64,000 bases of DNA, taken from contig NZ_CP032762.1 of NCBI RefSeq assembly GCF_003641205.1, positions 1 through 64,000 on the forward strand. Direction: 5' to 3'. The notes under the pieces were generated by a model. The model was not told the origin of the DNA and did no database searches. It worked only from the letters and a program-made list of their open reading frames with translations. Each line of letters begins with the position of its first letter. Positions within the stretch are counted from its first letter, which is position 1. The translations under genes were made by a program, and so were the position numbers. Shown piece after piece: positions 29,448 to 40,935 of this stretch. This stretch comes from Rhodococcus sp. P1Y (lineage in GTDB: Bacteria > Actinomycetota > Actinomycetes > Mycobacteriales > Mycobacteriaceae).

Positions 29448-29813
29448 GAGATTCCTTTTTCGACGTCGGACGATCGAGACAGTCGCCCCAACCGAGTCGA
29501 GCTAATATATCAAACCATTATCAGCTGTGTGCTGATTCGTCGTTTTCGGTCTGCGTCGCAAACACGCCACTCCGCCCCTATGTCGTGGATCGGGCCTGAG
29601 TTGATCTTGCTTCGGGTCGTCGATCACGGTTGATTCGGACAAATGTGACCTTTATTATATTGCGCTCCACCCTTGACATATGCGTCCAGCAAGATCACTG
29701 TTGTTCCTCAGGGAGCGCCACGTTGCGCCATGTGCAACAATTTCAAATCGCACAGAGTCGTGCACCCGCACCTGTACAACCTGACCAGCATTCTGCGTCA
29801 ATGGGAGACAACT
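29448..29813. other. Divergent control region, formaldehyde dehydrogenase / BCCT transporter
   Basis: 366 bases. Operator copy 4 is near the dehydrogenase side. On the transporter side a GTTGC...GCAAC inverted repeat (about 29723-29741) lies in a probable leader. An open frame from 29673 joins the transporter but has no ribosome site. Confidence 0.5.
29502..29514. promoter_or_regulatory. Betaine/C1 regulon operator, copy 4
   Basis: TAATATATCAAA (29503-29514), 56 bases upstream of the formaldehyde dehydrogenase start and in the gap shared with the BCCT transporter, so it may control both. Confidence 0.65.
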
Positions 29814-31532
29814 GTGACCATCGAGAACAAACCTCGTCGGACGGATCAATCGAAACCCGACGAAGCGAAACCCGACGAACCTGGCGAGTATTCGCACTCC
29901 GCATCGTCGATCCCGACCGCGAACATGACCACTCGACCCTCGCGCCCTCGGACCGACCGCGTCGTGTTCGGGGTGACGTCGGCGATGGTGATCTCGATCC
30001 TCGCATGGGGTCTACTGCGCCCCGAAAGCCTTTCCGCCACAATGTCGTCGACCCTGAATTGGGTCGTCACCAATCTCGGGTGGCTGTTCATCGCGTCGGC
30101 CACCGGGTTCGTACTGTTCGCAGTGTGGCTGGCGATCAGTCGCTACGGATCCATTCCCCTCGGCCAGGACGGCGAGAAGCCGGAGTTCAACACGATCAGC
30201 TGGATTGCAATGATGTTCAGCGCCGGCATGGGAATCGGCCTCATCTTCTGGGGTGTCACCGAGCCGCTGACACACTTCGTGCAGCCGCCGCCCGGCATCA
30301 GCGACTCCACCGTCGGCACTGCAATGGCCACCGCACTGTTCCACTGGGGGTTGCACCCCTGGTCGATGTACGCCGTCGTCGGACTCTCCATCGCGTACGG
30401 CACCTACCGTATGGGCCGCAAGCAGCTGATCAGCTCGTCGTTCATCCCTCTGATCGGCAAGCGCGCCGAGGGCCCGATCGGCAAGGTCATCGACATCCTC
30501 GCCATCTTCGCGACGATGTTCGGCACCGCCGCCTCGCTCGGCCTCGGTGCACTCCAGATCGGCTCGGGCCTTCAGGTCATCGGCTGGGTGGGCGAAGCAG
30601 GCACACTGCTTCTGGTCGCCATCGTCTCGATCCTGACGCTGGCGTTCGTCGCTTCCGCTGTATCGGGAATCTCGCGCGGCATTCAGTGGCTGTCCAACAT
30701 CAACATGGTCCTGGCGCTCATCCTCGCGCTGTTCGTATTCGTCCTCGGCCCAACGGTATTCATCCTCAATCTGCTTCCGACGACGTTGAGCGACTACGCC
30801 TCCCAGCTTGCGAGCATGGCAGCCCGCTCCGCCGCGTCGGGTGACGCATCGACAGAGACCTGGCTGTCCTCCTGGACCATCTTCTACTGGGCATGGTGGA
30901 TCTCGTGGACCCCTTTCGTAGGAATGTTCCTGGCTCGGATCTCGCGGGGTCGCACTATCCGGCAGTTCGTCGTCGGCGTCATCCTGATTCCGAGCTCGGT
31001 ATCACTGGTCTGGTTCGCCATCTTCGGTGGCGCAGCGATCGGTTCGCAACGCAACGGCGACGATCTGTTCGCACGAGGGGCCGCGGAATCGCAGCTGTTC
31101 GGAATGCTCGACGGATTACCACTTGCCGGGTTCTCATCCGTACTGGTGATGATTCTGGTGGCAATCTTCTTCGTCTCCGGTGCAGACGCCGCCTCCATCG
31201 TCATGGGAACGTTGTCGCAGCGTGGGACGCTCGAGCCCTCCCGCTGGACGGTGGCGTTCTGGGGCGTGGCCACCGGTGGCGTCGCCGTGCTGATGCTCTG
31301 GACCGGCGGCAGCGATGCCCTGAATGGGTTGCAGACCATGACGATCATCGTCGCGGCACCCTTCGTGTTCGTCATGATCGGCATGTGTGTGTCTCTGTTC
31401 CGCGACGTCACCCATGATCCATCCATGGTCAGGCCGGACGGGTCGAAGACGAACAAGCCCCCGTTCGCCAAGACACCGGGAGCCCAAACACAGGTCGCCC
31501 GAACACAGGTCGACACGACACAGGTCGACTGA
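29814..31532 (+). CDS. BCCT-family betaine/choline transporter
   Basis: Intact 572-residue membrane carrier with about 12 hydrophobic segments. The BCCT hallmarks are FSAGMGIGLIFWGVTEPLTH and the Trp-rich FYWAWWISWTPFVGMFLAR (about residues 357-375), which lines the trimethylammonium site. It would import glycine betaine or a relative by ion coupling, which feeds the surrounding catabolic genes. The N-terminus is hydrophilic (about 55 residues) and the C-terminus ends in a short TQV-rich repeat (TQVARTQVDTTQVD), possibly a sensing or flexible tail. GTG 29814 has GGGAGAC five bases upstream and is preferred over ATG 29673. A hairpin terminator follows. Confidence 0.9.
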   Translation: MTIENKPRRTDQSKPDEAKPDEPGEYSHSASSIPTANMTTRPSRPRTDRVVFGVTSAMVISILAWGLLRPESLSATMSSTLNWVVTNLGWLFIASATGFVLFAVWLAISRYGSIPLGQDGEKPEFNTISWIAMMFSAGMGIGLIFWGVTEPLTHFVQPPPGISDSTVGTAMATALFHWGLHPWSMYAVVGLSIAYGTYRMGRKQLISSSFIPLIGKRAEGPIGKVIDILAIFATMFGTAASLGLGALQIGSGLQVIGWVGEAGTLLLVAIVSILTLAFVASAVSGISRGIQWLSNINMVLALILALFVFVLGPTVFILNLLPTTLSDYASQLASMAARSAASGDASTETWLSSWTIFYWAWWISWTPFVGMFLARISRGRTIRQFVVGVILIPSSVSLVWFAIFGGAAIGSQRNGDDLFARGAAESQLFGMLDGLPLAGFSSVLVMILVAIFFVSGADAASIVMGTLSQRGTLEPSRWTVAFWGVATGGVAVLMLWTGGSDALNGLQTMTIIVAAPFVFVMIGMCVSLFRDVTHDPSMVRPDGSKTNKPPFAKTPGAQTQVARTQVDTTQVD

Positions 31533-31544
31533 CCGAAGTGTGCG

Positions 31545-31581
31545 CGACAGGCCCGGGGCGAGGTTCGCTCCGGGCCTGTCG
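31545..31581. terminator. Terminator between convergent BCCT and GntR genes
   Basis: CGACAGGCCCGG (31545-31556) pairs with CCGGGCCTGTCG (31570-31581), 12 perfect base pairs with a structured 13-base loop, followed by ACGAAAACG. It is 13 bases after the transporter stop and 12 before the GntR stop, so it probably acts both ways. Confidence 0.8.
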
Positions 31582-31592
31582 ACGAAAACGAG

Positions 31593-32254
31593 TCAGATGG
31601 CGGCGATGACCTTCTTCTCGAAGCCGATGATGTGAGTACGTGCGATGTCCTCCGCCAGGTCCGCCTGGCCCGCGCGATCGCTCGAAGCAACGCTTCGTGC
31701 TCGCTGACGTGGTCGGACACCGTTCCCAATCGATCGAGGAACAGGCAGAAGATTCGCGTGGCCAGGTTGTCGTACCTGATCAGAATGTCTTCCAGGTGTG
31801 GGTTCCTCGACACTTTGTAGATGGTCCGGTGCACGGTCATGTCCCAGCGCATCAGTTCGCGGCGGTCGATCCTCAGATCGAGGGCCTCGGTCTTGTCCGC
31901 CATGTCGAACAACAACTGCCGAAGGGTCGGCGACGCTGCCTCCGCCGCACGTCGCGCGGCCAAGGGTTCCAGCGTCGCTCTGATCTCGGAGATGTAGCCC
32001 AGGTCGGCGACGTCAATGGCCGTCGAGAACGTGCCGCGACGAGGATACGAGACCACCAAACGCTCCGTCTCGAGCCGCTTCAGCGCCTCTCGAATCGGGG
32101 TGCGCCCCACGCCGAGCTGGGCGGCGAGCTCGCCCTCGACAATTGCCGTGTTCGGCGGGATGTCCAGCATGATCAGCTGGTCCTGAATGGCTGCGAATGC
32201 GCGATCAGCCAGGGACAGTTCTGCTCCCCCGTCGGCAAAGGCCTCCACACTCAT
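31593..32254 (-). CDS. GntR-family regulator, FCD type
   Basis: About 220 residues. Helix-turn-helix LAAQLGVGRTPIREALKRLE with wing SYPRRGTFSTAIDV, then the FCD ligand domain (ISEIRATLEPLAARRAAEAA, WDMTVHRTIYKVSRNPHLED, DHVSEHEALLRAIARA). One frame change near 31668; the corrected end reads THIIGFEKKVIAAI and stops at 31593. ATG 32254 (MSVEAFADGG) lacks a ribosome site, so the mRNA may be leaderless. Divergent from purU with a perfect TGATATATCA between. Paralogue of the GntR at 21692; together they are the best candidates for binding the six TATATCA operators. Confidence 0.85.
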
Positions 32255-32322
32255 GACCGGCAGTCTAACTGTTGGCCATTTTCCTTGACCCGCCCCGAAC
32301 ACCGTGCCATACTCGACACATC

Positions 32323-32332
32323 TGATATATCA
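32323..32332. promoter_or_regulatory. Betaine/C1 regulon operator, copy 5
   Basis: TGATATATCA, a perfect 10-base palindrome between the divergent GntR (start 32254) and purU (start 32441). It is the most symmetrical copy and defines the centre of the motif. Confidence 0.7.
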
Positions 32333-32440
32333 TTTGGATATGACCGTCGTTCGAGCGTCGGTGTCCCGCGAGCCGAAAGCCGCCGATCCACATCGCACCC
32401 CAACGTAAGTCGAGAACACGCACCTCACCAGGAGACGCTC

Positions 32441-33289
32441 ATGTCGGAAACCTTCACTCTCACGCTCACTTGCCCGCAGCGGTCGGGAATCGTCCACGCG
32501 GTCAGCTCCTACCTGTTCGAGCAGAACTGTGACATCGCCGAACACAAGCAGTTCGACGACAGCTACAACGGTGCGTTTTTTCTCAGAACATCGTTCATCG
32601 CTTCCAACGCACAGGAATTGACGTCGCTCGAGGCCAGCTTCCAGCCGGTGGCCGACAAGTTCGGAATGACGTTCAACTTCAACGGGTGCAGCGCGCCGCG
32701 GATCGTAGTGATGGTCTCCAAGATGGGCCACTGCCTCAACGATCTCATCTTCCGTTGGCGGGCAGGCAATCTCGGCGGTGAACTTGTCGCGGTGGTGTCC
32801 AACCACGAAGTTCTGCGGCCCATGGCCGAAGCCGCCGGCCTGCCCTTCGTGCACATTCCGGTCACAGCAGCGACCAAGCCCGAGGCCGAGAGCGCACTGC
32901 TCGACGTCGTCGCCCAGCACGACGCCGATCTCGTCGTCCTCGCGCGCTACATGCAGGTGCTGTCCGACAGTACGTGCCGAGCCCTGCGCGGACGGGCAAT
33001 CAACATCCACCACTCGTTCCTGCCGGGATTCAAGGGCGCCAAGCCCTACCACCAGGCATTCGATCGCGGAGTCAAGCAGGTCGGGGCCACCGCGCACTAC
33101 GTGACCCCCGATCTCGACGAGGGACCCATCATCGAGCAGCAGGTGATCCGCATCGATCACAGCTACGACCCCCAGCAGCTCGCGACCGTCGGCCAGGACG
33201 CCGAGGCTCTCGCGCTCTCCAAGGCCGTGCGGTGGCACTGCGAGAACCGCGTTCTGCTGCACGGACATCGTACGGTCGTCTTCAACTGA
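32441..33289 (+). CDS. purU: Formyltetrahydrofolate deformylase
   Basis: Intact 282-residue enzyme that hydrolyses 10-formyl-THF to THF and formate. An N-terminal ACT domain (FTLTLTCPQRSGIVHAVSSY) senses metabolites; the catalytic half has the formyltransferase motif AINIHHSFLPGFKGAKPYHQ with the active-site Asn and His, and VTPDLDEGPIIEQQV with the catalytic Asp. ATG 32441 has CCAGGAGA six bases upstream. In the island it regenerates free THF when betaine methyl groups flood the folate pool. It is controlled, with the GntR gene, by operator copy 5. A strong hairpin ends the transcript. Confidence 0.95.
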   Translation: MSETFTLTLTCPQRSGIVHAVSSYLFEQNCDIAEHKQFDDSYNGAFFLRTSFIASNAQELTSLEASFQPVADKFGMTFNFNGCSAPRIVVMVSKMGHCLNDLIFRWRAGNLGGELVAVVSNHEVLRPMAEAAGLPFVHIPVTAATKPEAESALLDVVAQHDADLVVLARYMQVLSDSTCRALRGRAINIHHSFLPGFKGAKPYHQAFDRGVKQVGATAHYVTPDLDEGPIIEQQVIRIDHSYDPQQLATVGQDAEALALSKAVRWHCENRVLLHGHRTVVFN

Positions 33290-33307
33290 CCTAGCCACCA
33301 CCGCCCA

Positions 33308-33341
33308 CCGGGCCGACGAGGAGCAATCCTCGTCGGCCCGG
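33308..33341 (+). terminator. Terminator after purU
   Basis: Perfect 15-base stem (33308-33322 with 33327-33341), GCAA loop, followed by TTTG; 19 bases after the purU stop. Confidence 0.85.
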
Positions 33342-33369
33342 TTTGCTGTCGCGGCCCGGTTTGCTGTGG
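33334..33369. repeat. 18-base tandem duplication
   Basis: CGGCCCGGTTTGCTGTCG (33334-33351) is repeated with one change at 33352-33369 and begins a third time (CGGCCAGG). The first unit contains the 3' arm of the purU terminator, so slippage appears to have copied the terminator's right arm. Confidence 0.8.
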
Positions 33370-33456
33370 CGGCCAGGTTGGCACCTCCGCTCACGTCCCC
33401 GACGCCCTGCGCTGTGTAACTGGCCCAGCGCCTGACACGGTGGTCCGCACACACAG

Positions 33457-33491
33457 CAGCGCTCCCGCCACCGATGGTGGCGGGAGCGCTG
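33457..33491. terminator. Terminator of the dimethylglycine oxidase gene
   Basis: Sixteen-base perfect stem (33457-33472 with 33476-33491), 3-base loop, 15 bases beyond the stop of the minus-strand oxidase gene. No T-tract on either strand, which is common in actinobacteria. Confidence 0.8.
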
Positions 33492-33506
33492 TGGTTCGGG
33501 GGCAGA

Positions 33507-36050
<2,544 letters not shown>

Positions 36051-36083
36051 TCACACCAGCCGCCTCGAGGTAATAGGTCGACA

Positions 36084-36097
36084 ACTGGTATATCAAA
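36084..36097. promoter_or_regulatory. Betaine/C1 regulon operator, copy 6
   Basis: Contains TGGTATATCA (36086-36095), the same 10-mer as copy 2, in the promoter region of the dimethylglycine oxidase gene. Confidence 0.65.
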
Positions 36098-36176
36098 CCC
36101 TACGATCTGGAACCCCGCGGGTCAACCCCGGACCCGCCGGTAATCGACCGGCGGTGCCTCGCCTCCGCCGGGACGG

Positions 36177-36485
<309 letters not shown>

Positions 36486-36488
36486 TTA

Positions 36489-36500
36489 CCCCCGCGGGGG
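36489..36500. promoter_or_regulatory. G/C palindrome before the CsoR-like gene
   Basis: CCCCCGCGGGGG within ATTACCCCCGCGGGGGCAT, between the CsoR-like gene and the DUF302 gene. It resembles the C-rich/G-rich operators of CsoR-family repressors and may mediate autoregulation. Confidence 0.5.
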
Positions 36501-36553
36501 CATCTACCGCGGTTGTGCGGTCGATTACGAGAGAACGATGGTGTCGAGGGTCA

Positions 36554-36973
36554 TCAGCTGCGTTCTGCGCCCTGGCCGCTGAGAGCGTCGATGGCGGCCT
36601 GGAGCTTGGTGGTGGCCTCGGCGGCGACGTCGGACAGTGCGGGTTCGCCGGTCGCTTCGACCATGATGTCCGGGTTCATCGCCTCGACGATCACCGATCC
36701 TGGTGCGCTCGTGTCAGCGCGGACGACGACATTGCACGGCAGCAGCAGGCCGATCTGGCGCATGACTCCCACGGCGCGGTGCGCGAGGGTCGGATTGCAG
36801 GCACCGAGGATCAGATACTGCTCCATGTCTTCGCCGAGTTTGGCTTTGAGTGTGGCCTGCATGTCGATCTCGGTGAGCACGCCGAATCCTTGCTCGGACA
36901 GTGCTGCTTTGACGGACGAGACTGCGGTATCGAAGTCGGTATCGATCAGGGTGGTCGAAAGTGCGATGTTCAT
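36554..36973 (-). CDS. DUF302 domain protein
   Basis: Intact 139-residue soluble protein. MNIALSTTLIDTDFDTAVSS opens the DUF302 domain; EDMEQYLILGACNPTLAHRA and GLLLPCNVVVRADTSAPGSV contain its two conserved Cys (in GACNP and LPCNV). The function is unknown; the family is often encoded beside CsoR/CstR regulators, sulfur-handling proteins or heavy-metal genes, as here. ATG 36973 follows GGAAGGTTTCCCATC-type sequence. It is on the same strand between the MMPL gene and the CsoR-like gene, so the three probably respond to one signal. Confidence 0.8.
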   Translation of the reverse strand: MNIALSTTLIDTDFDTAVSSVKAALSEQGFGVLTEIDMQATLKAKLGEDMEQYLILGACNPTLAHRAVGVMRQIGLLLPCNVVVRADTSAPGSVIVEAMNPDIMVEATGEPALSDVAAEATTKLQAAIDALSGQGAERS

Positions 36974-36990
36974 GATGGGAAACCTTCCGG

Positions 36991-37020
36991 TTGTCGAACG
37001 GCGGTGTTGTCGAACGGCGG
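36991..37020. repeat. Direct repeat before the DUF302 gene
   Basis: TTGTCGAACGGCGG at 36991-37004 and again at 37007-37020 (16-base period), just upstream of the DUF302 start. It may be a tandem regulator site or a slippage product. Confidence 0.6.
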
Positions 37021-37087
37021 CAATGAAGTCTCCACCCGTGTGGCGTTGGTGTCGATCATGGTCTCTCCGTTCGGAGCGGCGAGGGTG

Positions 37088-39244
37088 TCAGTGCGAGAAA
37101 CTGATCGACGGCAACACCCTGCGCAGCCAGGAGGGTGACCACCATGCGGCGTGCCCGCTCAGTCGGAGCAGGACAGGCAGGAGTATCAATCTGATCAGGA
37201 AGGCGTCGAGCAATACCGCGACTCCGAGGATGATGCCCATCTCTTTCGGCGGCAGCGGATCGGAGAGCGCGAAGGTGAAGAACACAGCGACCATGACCGC
37301 GGCGGCAGCGAAGATGACCCGGCCGGAGTGCGCGAGACCGTCGACCTGCGCCATTTTCGGGTCACCGGTCTTCTCGTAGTGCTCTTTCGCGGTGGCGAGG
37401 AGGAACACCGTGTAGTCCATCGCGATGGCGAAGATCATCGCGAAAAAGAACACCGGTCCCCAGCCGTCGAGGAACCCTTGTGGGGTGAAGCCGAGCAGTG
37501 ATGCACCGTGCCCGTCTTGGAAGATCAGCTTCGCGACACCGAACGCCGCGGCCGTCGAGAGCAGACTGACGGCGGTGCCGAGTATCGCGATCAGGGGTGC
37601 CTGCAACGCCACGAGCAACAGAAGGAATCCGAGGGCGAGGATAATTCCGATGACCAGCGGTAGGTAGTCGTTCAGTGCTTGCTGCAGATCGAGGTTCTCC
37701 GCCGGGGCACCGCCGACGAGCGCCGAATCCGGCAGCTGAGCACGTAGGCCGTCGAGGATCGTGCTCATGGCCTCGTCAGAGGGATCCACGGTAGGAAGTG
37801 CCTGTAGCAGTGAATAGTTCGAGCCGTCCGCGGCAGGCTGCGGTGGGGTGACCATCGAGATCCCATCGACGCTGCTTGCCGCGGTGGCCGTCGCGGCTGC
37901 GTCGGAAGAGGGGACGACGATCTGCAGTGCGCCGGGTGCACCGTCACCGAACTGGGCTTGAACCAGCTCGTAACCCTGCCGAACGGGTGCATCCTCGGGG
38001 ACGACAGCGATCGAGGGCATCGCCACTTTCAGTCCGAGGACCGGAAGAGCCAGCGCGATAAGGATGCCGACAGACACCAGCGCGAACGGCCAGGGGTGCT
38101 TGTACAGCAGTTCGCCCCACGCCGCGAATCTCGGAGAGCGGTGCTGCTGACGCTTGGCGTAGGGCAGCGATGCGGCGTTGACCTTGGAGCCGAGCGCACC
38201 CAGCGTGGCCGGCAGCAACGTCATGGTGGCGATCAAGACGAAGGCAACGGCCAGCATGATGCCCACGGCCATGGTGCGCACCGCCGGTGCGGGAACGAGA
38301 AGCACTGCCGAGAGGCTCACCAGGACGGTGAGGCCGGACAGGACCACGGCTTTCCCTGCGGTGTCCATGGTTTCGGCGACCGCAGCCCGAGAGTCCGCGT
38401 TGCGCAGTGCGTCGCGGAACCTGGCGACGATGAACAGGGCGTAGTCGATACCGAGCGCGAGGGCGAACATCATCGCGAAATTCATCGCCCACACCGAAAT
38501 CGGTGTGACTTCGTTGAGGAGCACCAACCCGCCTGCGGACGCAACGAGGCCTGCGACAGTGAGCAGCAAGGGCAACCCTGCGGCGACGAGAGAGCCGAAC
38601 GCGAGGACCATGATCGCCAATGTGACCGGCCAGGAGAACAATTCGGCTTGGATCATTGCATCGTGATTGGCTTTGTTGAAGTCGGACCACAAGGCCGAGG
38701 AGCCCGTGGGATAGACCTCGATACCGTTGCCGGACAGCGCGGTCAGCTCGCCTTTGACCTCATCGACGGCTTTGACCATGTCGTCGGTGCTCGCGTTGGC
38801 GCCGGCGATGAGGATGCCGGTGTGTCCGTCGGGGCTGATGGTCATCCCCGGCTGGGGAGCGATGATCTCCCCGAAGCGGGCGTCGCCGTCGAACACTGCC
38901 GCGACGTCGGTCAGTGTCTGCTGCACTGCTGGGTCGTCGATCGAGGCGGTATCGGAGTGCACGACCACCTGCACTGCTGCGGAGGAGTTTCCGCCGAAAT
39001 GTTGCTGAGCGAGTTCACGGACCTGGACGGATTCGGATCCGTTGGCCTGCCACCCAGCGCCGGCGAGCGATGAAAACACCGATGGTGCTGCAGATCCCAG
39101 GGCGATGAGGGCGATCAGCCAGACTCCGAACACCCACCGGCGGCGCGTGACCATCGCACTCCCCAGTCGACCGAGCGCGCCGGGCGCGGATGGGTGAGGG
39201 CGGTTGTCGCGGCCGGCGGCTTCGACGGTGTCGGGCACGGACAT
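37088..39244 (-). CDS. MMPL-family RND transporter
   Basis: Intact 718-residue inner-membrane exporter with two halves, each with one large periplasmic loop and a cluster of hydrophobic segments (for example FSWPVTLAIMVLAFGSLVAA and FGVAKLIFQDGHGASLLGFT near their ends). The proton-relay region MFALALGIDYALFIVARFRD and its second-half counterpart IFAIAMDYTVFLLATAKEHY are the MMPL signatures. MMPL proteins export lipids, siderophores or toxic compounds. ATG 39244 has CAGGAGA five bases upstream; the open frame continues 117 bases further up but without a ribosome site. Three CsoR-type sites lie upstream, so expression probably depends on the CsoR-like repressor. Confidence 0.85.
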   Translation of the reverse strand: MSVPDTVEAAGRDNRPHPSAPGALGRLGSAMVTRRRWVFGVWLIALIALGSAAPSVFSSLAGAGWQANGSESVQVRELAQQHFGGNSSAAVQVVVHSDTASIDDPAVQQTLTDVAAVFDGDARFGEIIAPQPGMTISPDGHTGILIAGANASTDDMVKAVDEVKGELTALSGNGIEVYPTGSSALWSDFNKANHDAMIQAELFSWPVTLAIMVLAFGSLVAAGLPLLLTVAGLVASAGGLVLLNEVTPISVWAMNFAMMFALALGIDYALFIVARFRDALRNADSRAAVAETMDTAGKAVVLSGLTVLVSLSAVLLVPAPAVRTMAVGIMLAVAFVLIATMTLLPATLGALGSKVNAASLPYAKRQQHRSPRFAAWGELLYKHPWPFALVSVGILIALALPVLGLKVAMPSIAVVPEDAPVRQGYELVQAQFGDGAPGALQIVVPSSDAAATATAASSVDGISMVTPPQPAADGSNYSLLQALPTVDPSDEAMSTILDGLRAQLPDSALVGGAPAENLDLQQALNDYLPLVIGIILALGFLLLLVALQAPLIAILGTAVSLLSTAAAFGVAKLIFQDGHGASLLGFTPQGFLDGWGPVFFFAMIFAIAMDYTVFLLATAKEHYEKTGDPKMAQVDGLAHSGRVIFAAAAVMVAVFFTFALSDPLPPKEMGIILGVAVLLDAFLIRLILLPVLLRLSGHAAWWSPSWLRRVLPSISFSH

Positions 39245-39256
39245 GACATCTCCTGA

Positions 39257-39272
39257 ATACGGGTGGGGGTAT
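39257..39272. promoter_or_regulatory. CsoR-type site, MMPL-proximal
   Basis: ATACGGGTGGGGGTAT; on the minus strand ATACCCCCACCCGTAT. It is 12 bases upstream of the MMPL start codon, overlapping the probable start of transcription. Confidence 0.5.
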
Positions 39273-39441
39273 GTAAATAGGTAAAGAAGCCGACTGAAAT
39301 CAAGCGTTGTGACTGCGGAACATCGTGACGTTGTCGACGCGCCGACAAGCAACCGGCCCACATGGCCTTAGCGGACGTCGGGCACTGGACCGGCTAACAC
39401 ACTGGCAGTCCTTTCCCTCGGGCGCCTCCCTACCCTCGCAC

Positions 39442-39476
39442 ATACCTAGGGGGGTATGCAAGTACCCCCAGGGGTA
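39442..39476. promoter_or_regulatory. Pair of CsoR-type palindromes
   Basis: ATACCTAGGGGGGTAT (39442-39457) and the perfect palindrome TACCCCCAGGGGTA (39463-39476), 5 bases apart. The TACCCC/GGGGTA form is that of CsoR/CstR operators. Upstream of the MMPL gene. Confidence 0.6.
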
Positions 39477-39661
39477 TCCCGCTAGGCGGCAGCGGGTCGA
39501 TGTGTCTCGCCTGACAGGAACTGAGCAGTGTGCGATTTCACCGTGAGTACCGCGGTGTGGGCACGTTCGTCGAATTCAGCGGACGAACATCACTGCCCGC
39601 CCTCGACGACGACGGTCGATGACATACCCTAGGACGACAGCCGAACAGTGAGGTCGAAGCC

Positions 39662-40045
39662 GTGCGACGAGGATCCGGTAAGTTGGAGGAGTCGATCCTT
39701 CGGTTGCTCGGCGAGCATAACGAGCTGGCGGTTTCCGAGGCTCGCGAGTTGCTCGGATCCGACCTCGCACACACGACAGTGATGACGGCGCTGAGTCGAC
39801 TACACAGCAAAAGACTCGTCGACCGGGAACGACGCGGCCGTTCGTATGTCTACACCCTCCGTGCGCCAGTGGATGAGCTGCCGGCCTTACGAGCAGCAAT
39901 GCGAATGCGGACCGAACTCGATGCACGTGCAGAACGAGCCGACGTTCTCGCCAACTTCGTCGCATCGCTCGATCCTGAAGATGAGTCCGTTCTTCGAAAA
40001 CTGCTGTCCCAGAATGGTGTAACCAAGAAGGACGGCAGGCAATGA
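39662..40045 (+). CDS. BlaI/MecI/CopY-family repressor
   Basis: Intact 127-residue winged-helix repressor: KLEESILRLLGEHNELAVSE then LAHTTVMTALSRLHSKRLVD, the BlaI recognition region, and a dimerising C-terminus ending KLLSQNGVTKKDGRQ. In the family, cleavage by a partner membrane peptidase lifts repression; here the partner gene overlaps (ATGA). GTG 39662 has GAGG upstream. Known members recognise TACA/TGTA palindromes; a TACTAC-N7-GTAGTA motif occurs twice at the ends of the NRPS locus further on and is a possible target. No beta-lactamase gene is in the window. Confidence 0.88.
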   Translation: MRRGSGKLEESILRLLGEHNELAVSEARELLGSDLAHTTVMTALSRLHSKRLVDRERRGRSYVYTLRAPVDELPALRAAMRMRTELDARAERADVLANFVASLDPEDESVLRKLLSQNGVTKKDGRQ

Positions 40046-40923
40046 CTCTGCTGCTTGTCGTCGCCGCACTACCCTGGCTCATGTCGGTCGCGCTGCGGAT
40101 GTACAGCGGGCGCATCGAGAACCATTTCGCACCACAGACCACTGTCTCGATCTTTCCCATTCTTGCGGCTGTCAGCGCATTCGCCGTTGCGGCGTCTGCG
40201 CTGGCAGTGGCATCGGTGTTGGTCGCATCGAAACGGGGAGTGGCAGTCGCAATCGGAATCGCGATACTCGGTTGGGTCGCATGGAGGCTCGTACTGGTTG
40301 CGAGACACCTCTCCCGCGTTCTGGCCAGCGCCCGAGATGCAGCGAAGTTCGGAGAGAACGCAGACGCCGGATCAAGAACCGTCGTCGTGGATTCGCCCGA
40401 GCCCGATGCATTCGCCGTCGCGTCCGGTGGCGGTGCGGTGGTGATCACCACAGCACTCGTCGACGCTCTGTCCGATCCCGAATTGAATGCCGTGATTCGA
40501 CACGAACGAGCGCACCTTCGCTTTCGGCACACCTTCTGGACACAGATGGTCGAAGTTGCCGCGCAATTCGATCCTCTACTTCGCCCAGTCGTTCGGCACG
40601 TACGCCACGCAGCCGAGCGCCAAGCAGACGAATGGGCAGCGCGTCAGGACCGGCCGGCAACGATGTCCGCCGTGGCGAGAACCGTACTACTGCGCGCCCA
40701 CCTCGCACAGCAATCGACTGCGTTGTCCAGCACCGGCGGCGACGTCGTACGCCGGGTCCGCGCTCTGACCGAACCTCCGCCTCCACCGCAACGTCGTCCG
40801 ATCATTCTCGCGGCATTGGCGTTGATCGTGACGTTCTCGGCAATTTCGATTGCGTTGGTCGATGTGGTGCAGGACGTGATCGCCCCGGAAGGCGGCGAGG
40901 CACCGACGTCGGTGTTTCGGTGA
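40042..40923 (+). CDS. M56-family membrane metallopeptidase (BlaR1-like)
   Basis: Intact 293-residue protein with about four hydrophobic segments (LLLVVAALPWLMSVALRMYS at the start, IILAALALIVTFSAISIALV near the end) and a cytoplasmic zinc-protease domain with VIRHERAHLRFRHTFW, the HExxH motif. It lacks the C-terminal penicillin-binding sensor of BlaR1, like most actinobacterial members. Translationally coupled to the BlaI-like repressor, which it probably cleaves when triggered. The signal is unknown. The C-terminus ends near 40923, 12 bases from the stop of the convergent VIT gene. Confidence 0.88.
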   Translation: MTLLLVVAALPWLMSVALRMYSGRIENHFAPQTTVSIFPILAAVSAFAVAASALAVASVLVASKRGVAVAIGIAILGWVAWRLVLVARHLSRVLASARDAAKFGENADAGSRTVVVDSPEPDAFAVASGGGAVVITTALVDALSDPELNAVIRHERAHLRFRHTFWTQMVEVAAQFDPLLRPVVRHVRHAAERQADEWAARQDRPATMSAVARTVLLRAHLAQQSTALSSTGGDVVRRVRALTEPPPPPQRRPIILAALALIVTFSAISIALVDVVQDVIAPEGGEAPTSVFR

Positions 40924-40935
40924 AGATTCAGCTCG

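Larger units (their letters stand above)
39245..39661. other. Control region between the MMPL and blaI-like genes
   Basis: 417 bases without a credible gene. It contains three ATACC/GGTAT-type CsoR-family sites (39257-39272, 39442-39457, 39463-39476). Nothing resembling a BlaI operator was found immediately upstream of the blaI-like start. Confidence 0.6.

Noticed and set aside
29673..29813. N-terminal extension of the BCCT transporter from ATG 29673
   Set aside because: No ribosome site, and composition unlike the protein; GTG 29814 has a good site.
36991..37020. CRISPR-like repeats
   Set aside because: Only two 14-base units with a 2-base gap; no spacers or cas genes.
39662..40923. Beta-lactam resistance locus
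   Set aside because: The BlaI and M56 genes are present, but there is no beta-lactamase and no penicillin-binding sensor domain.
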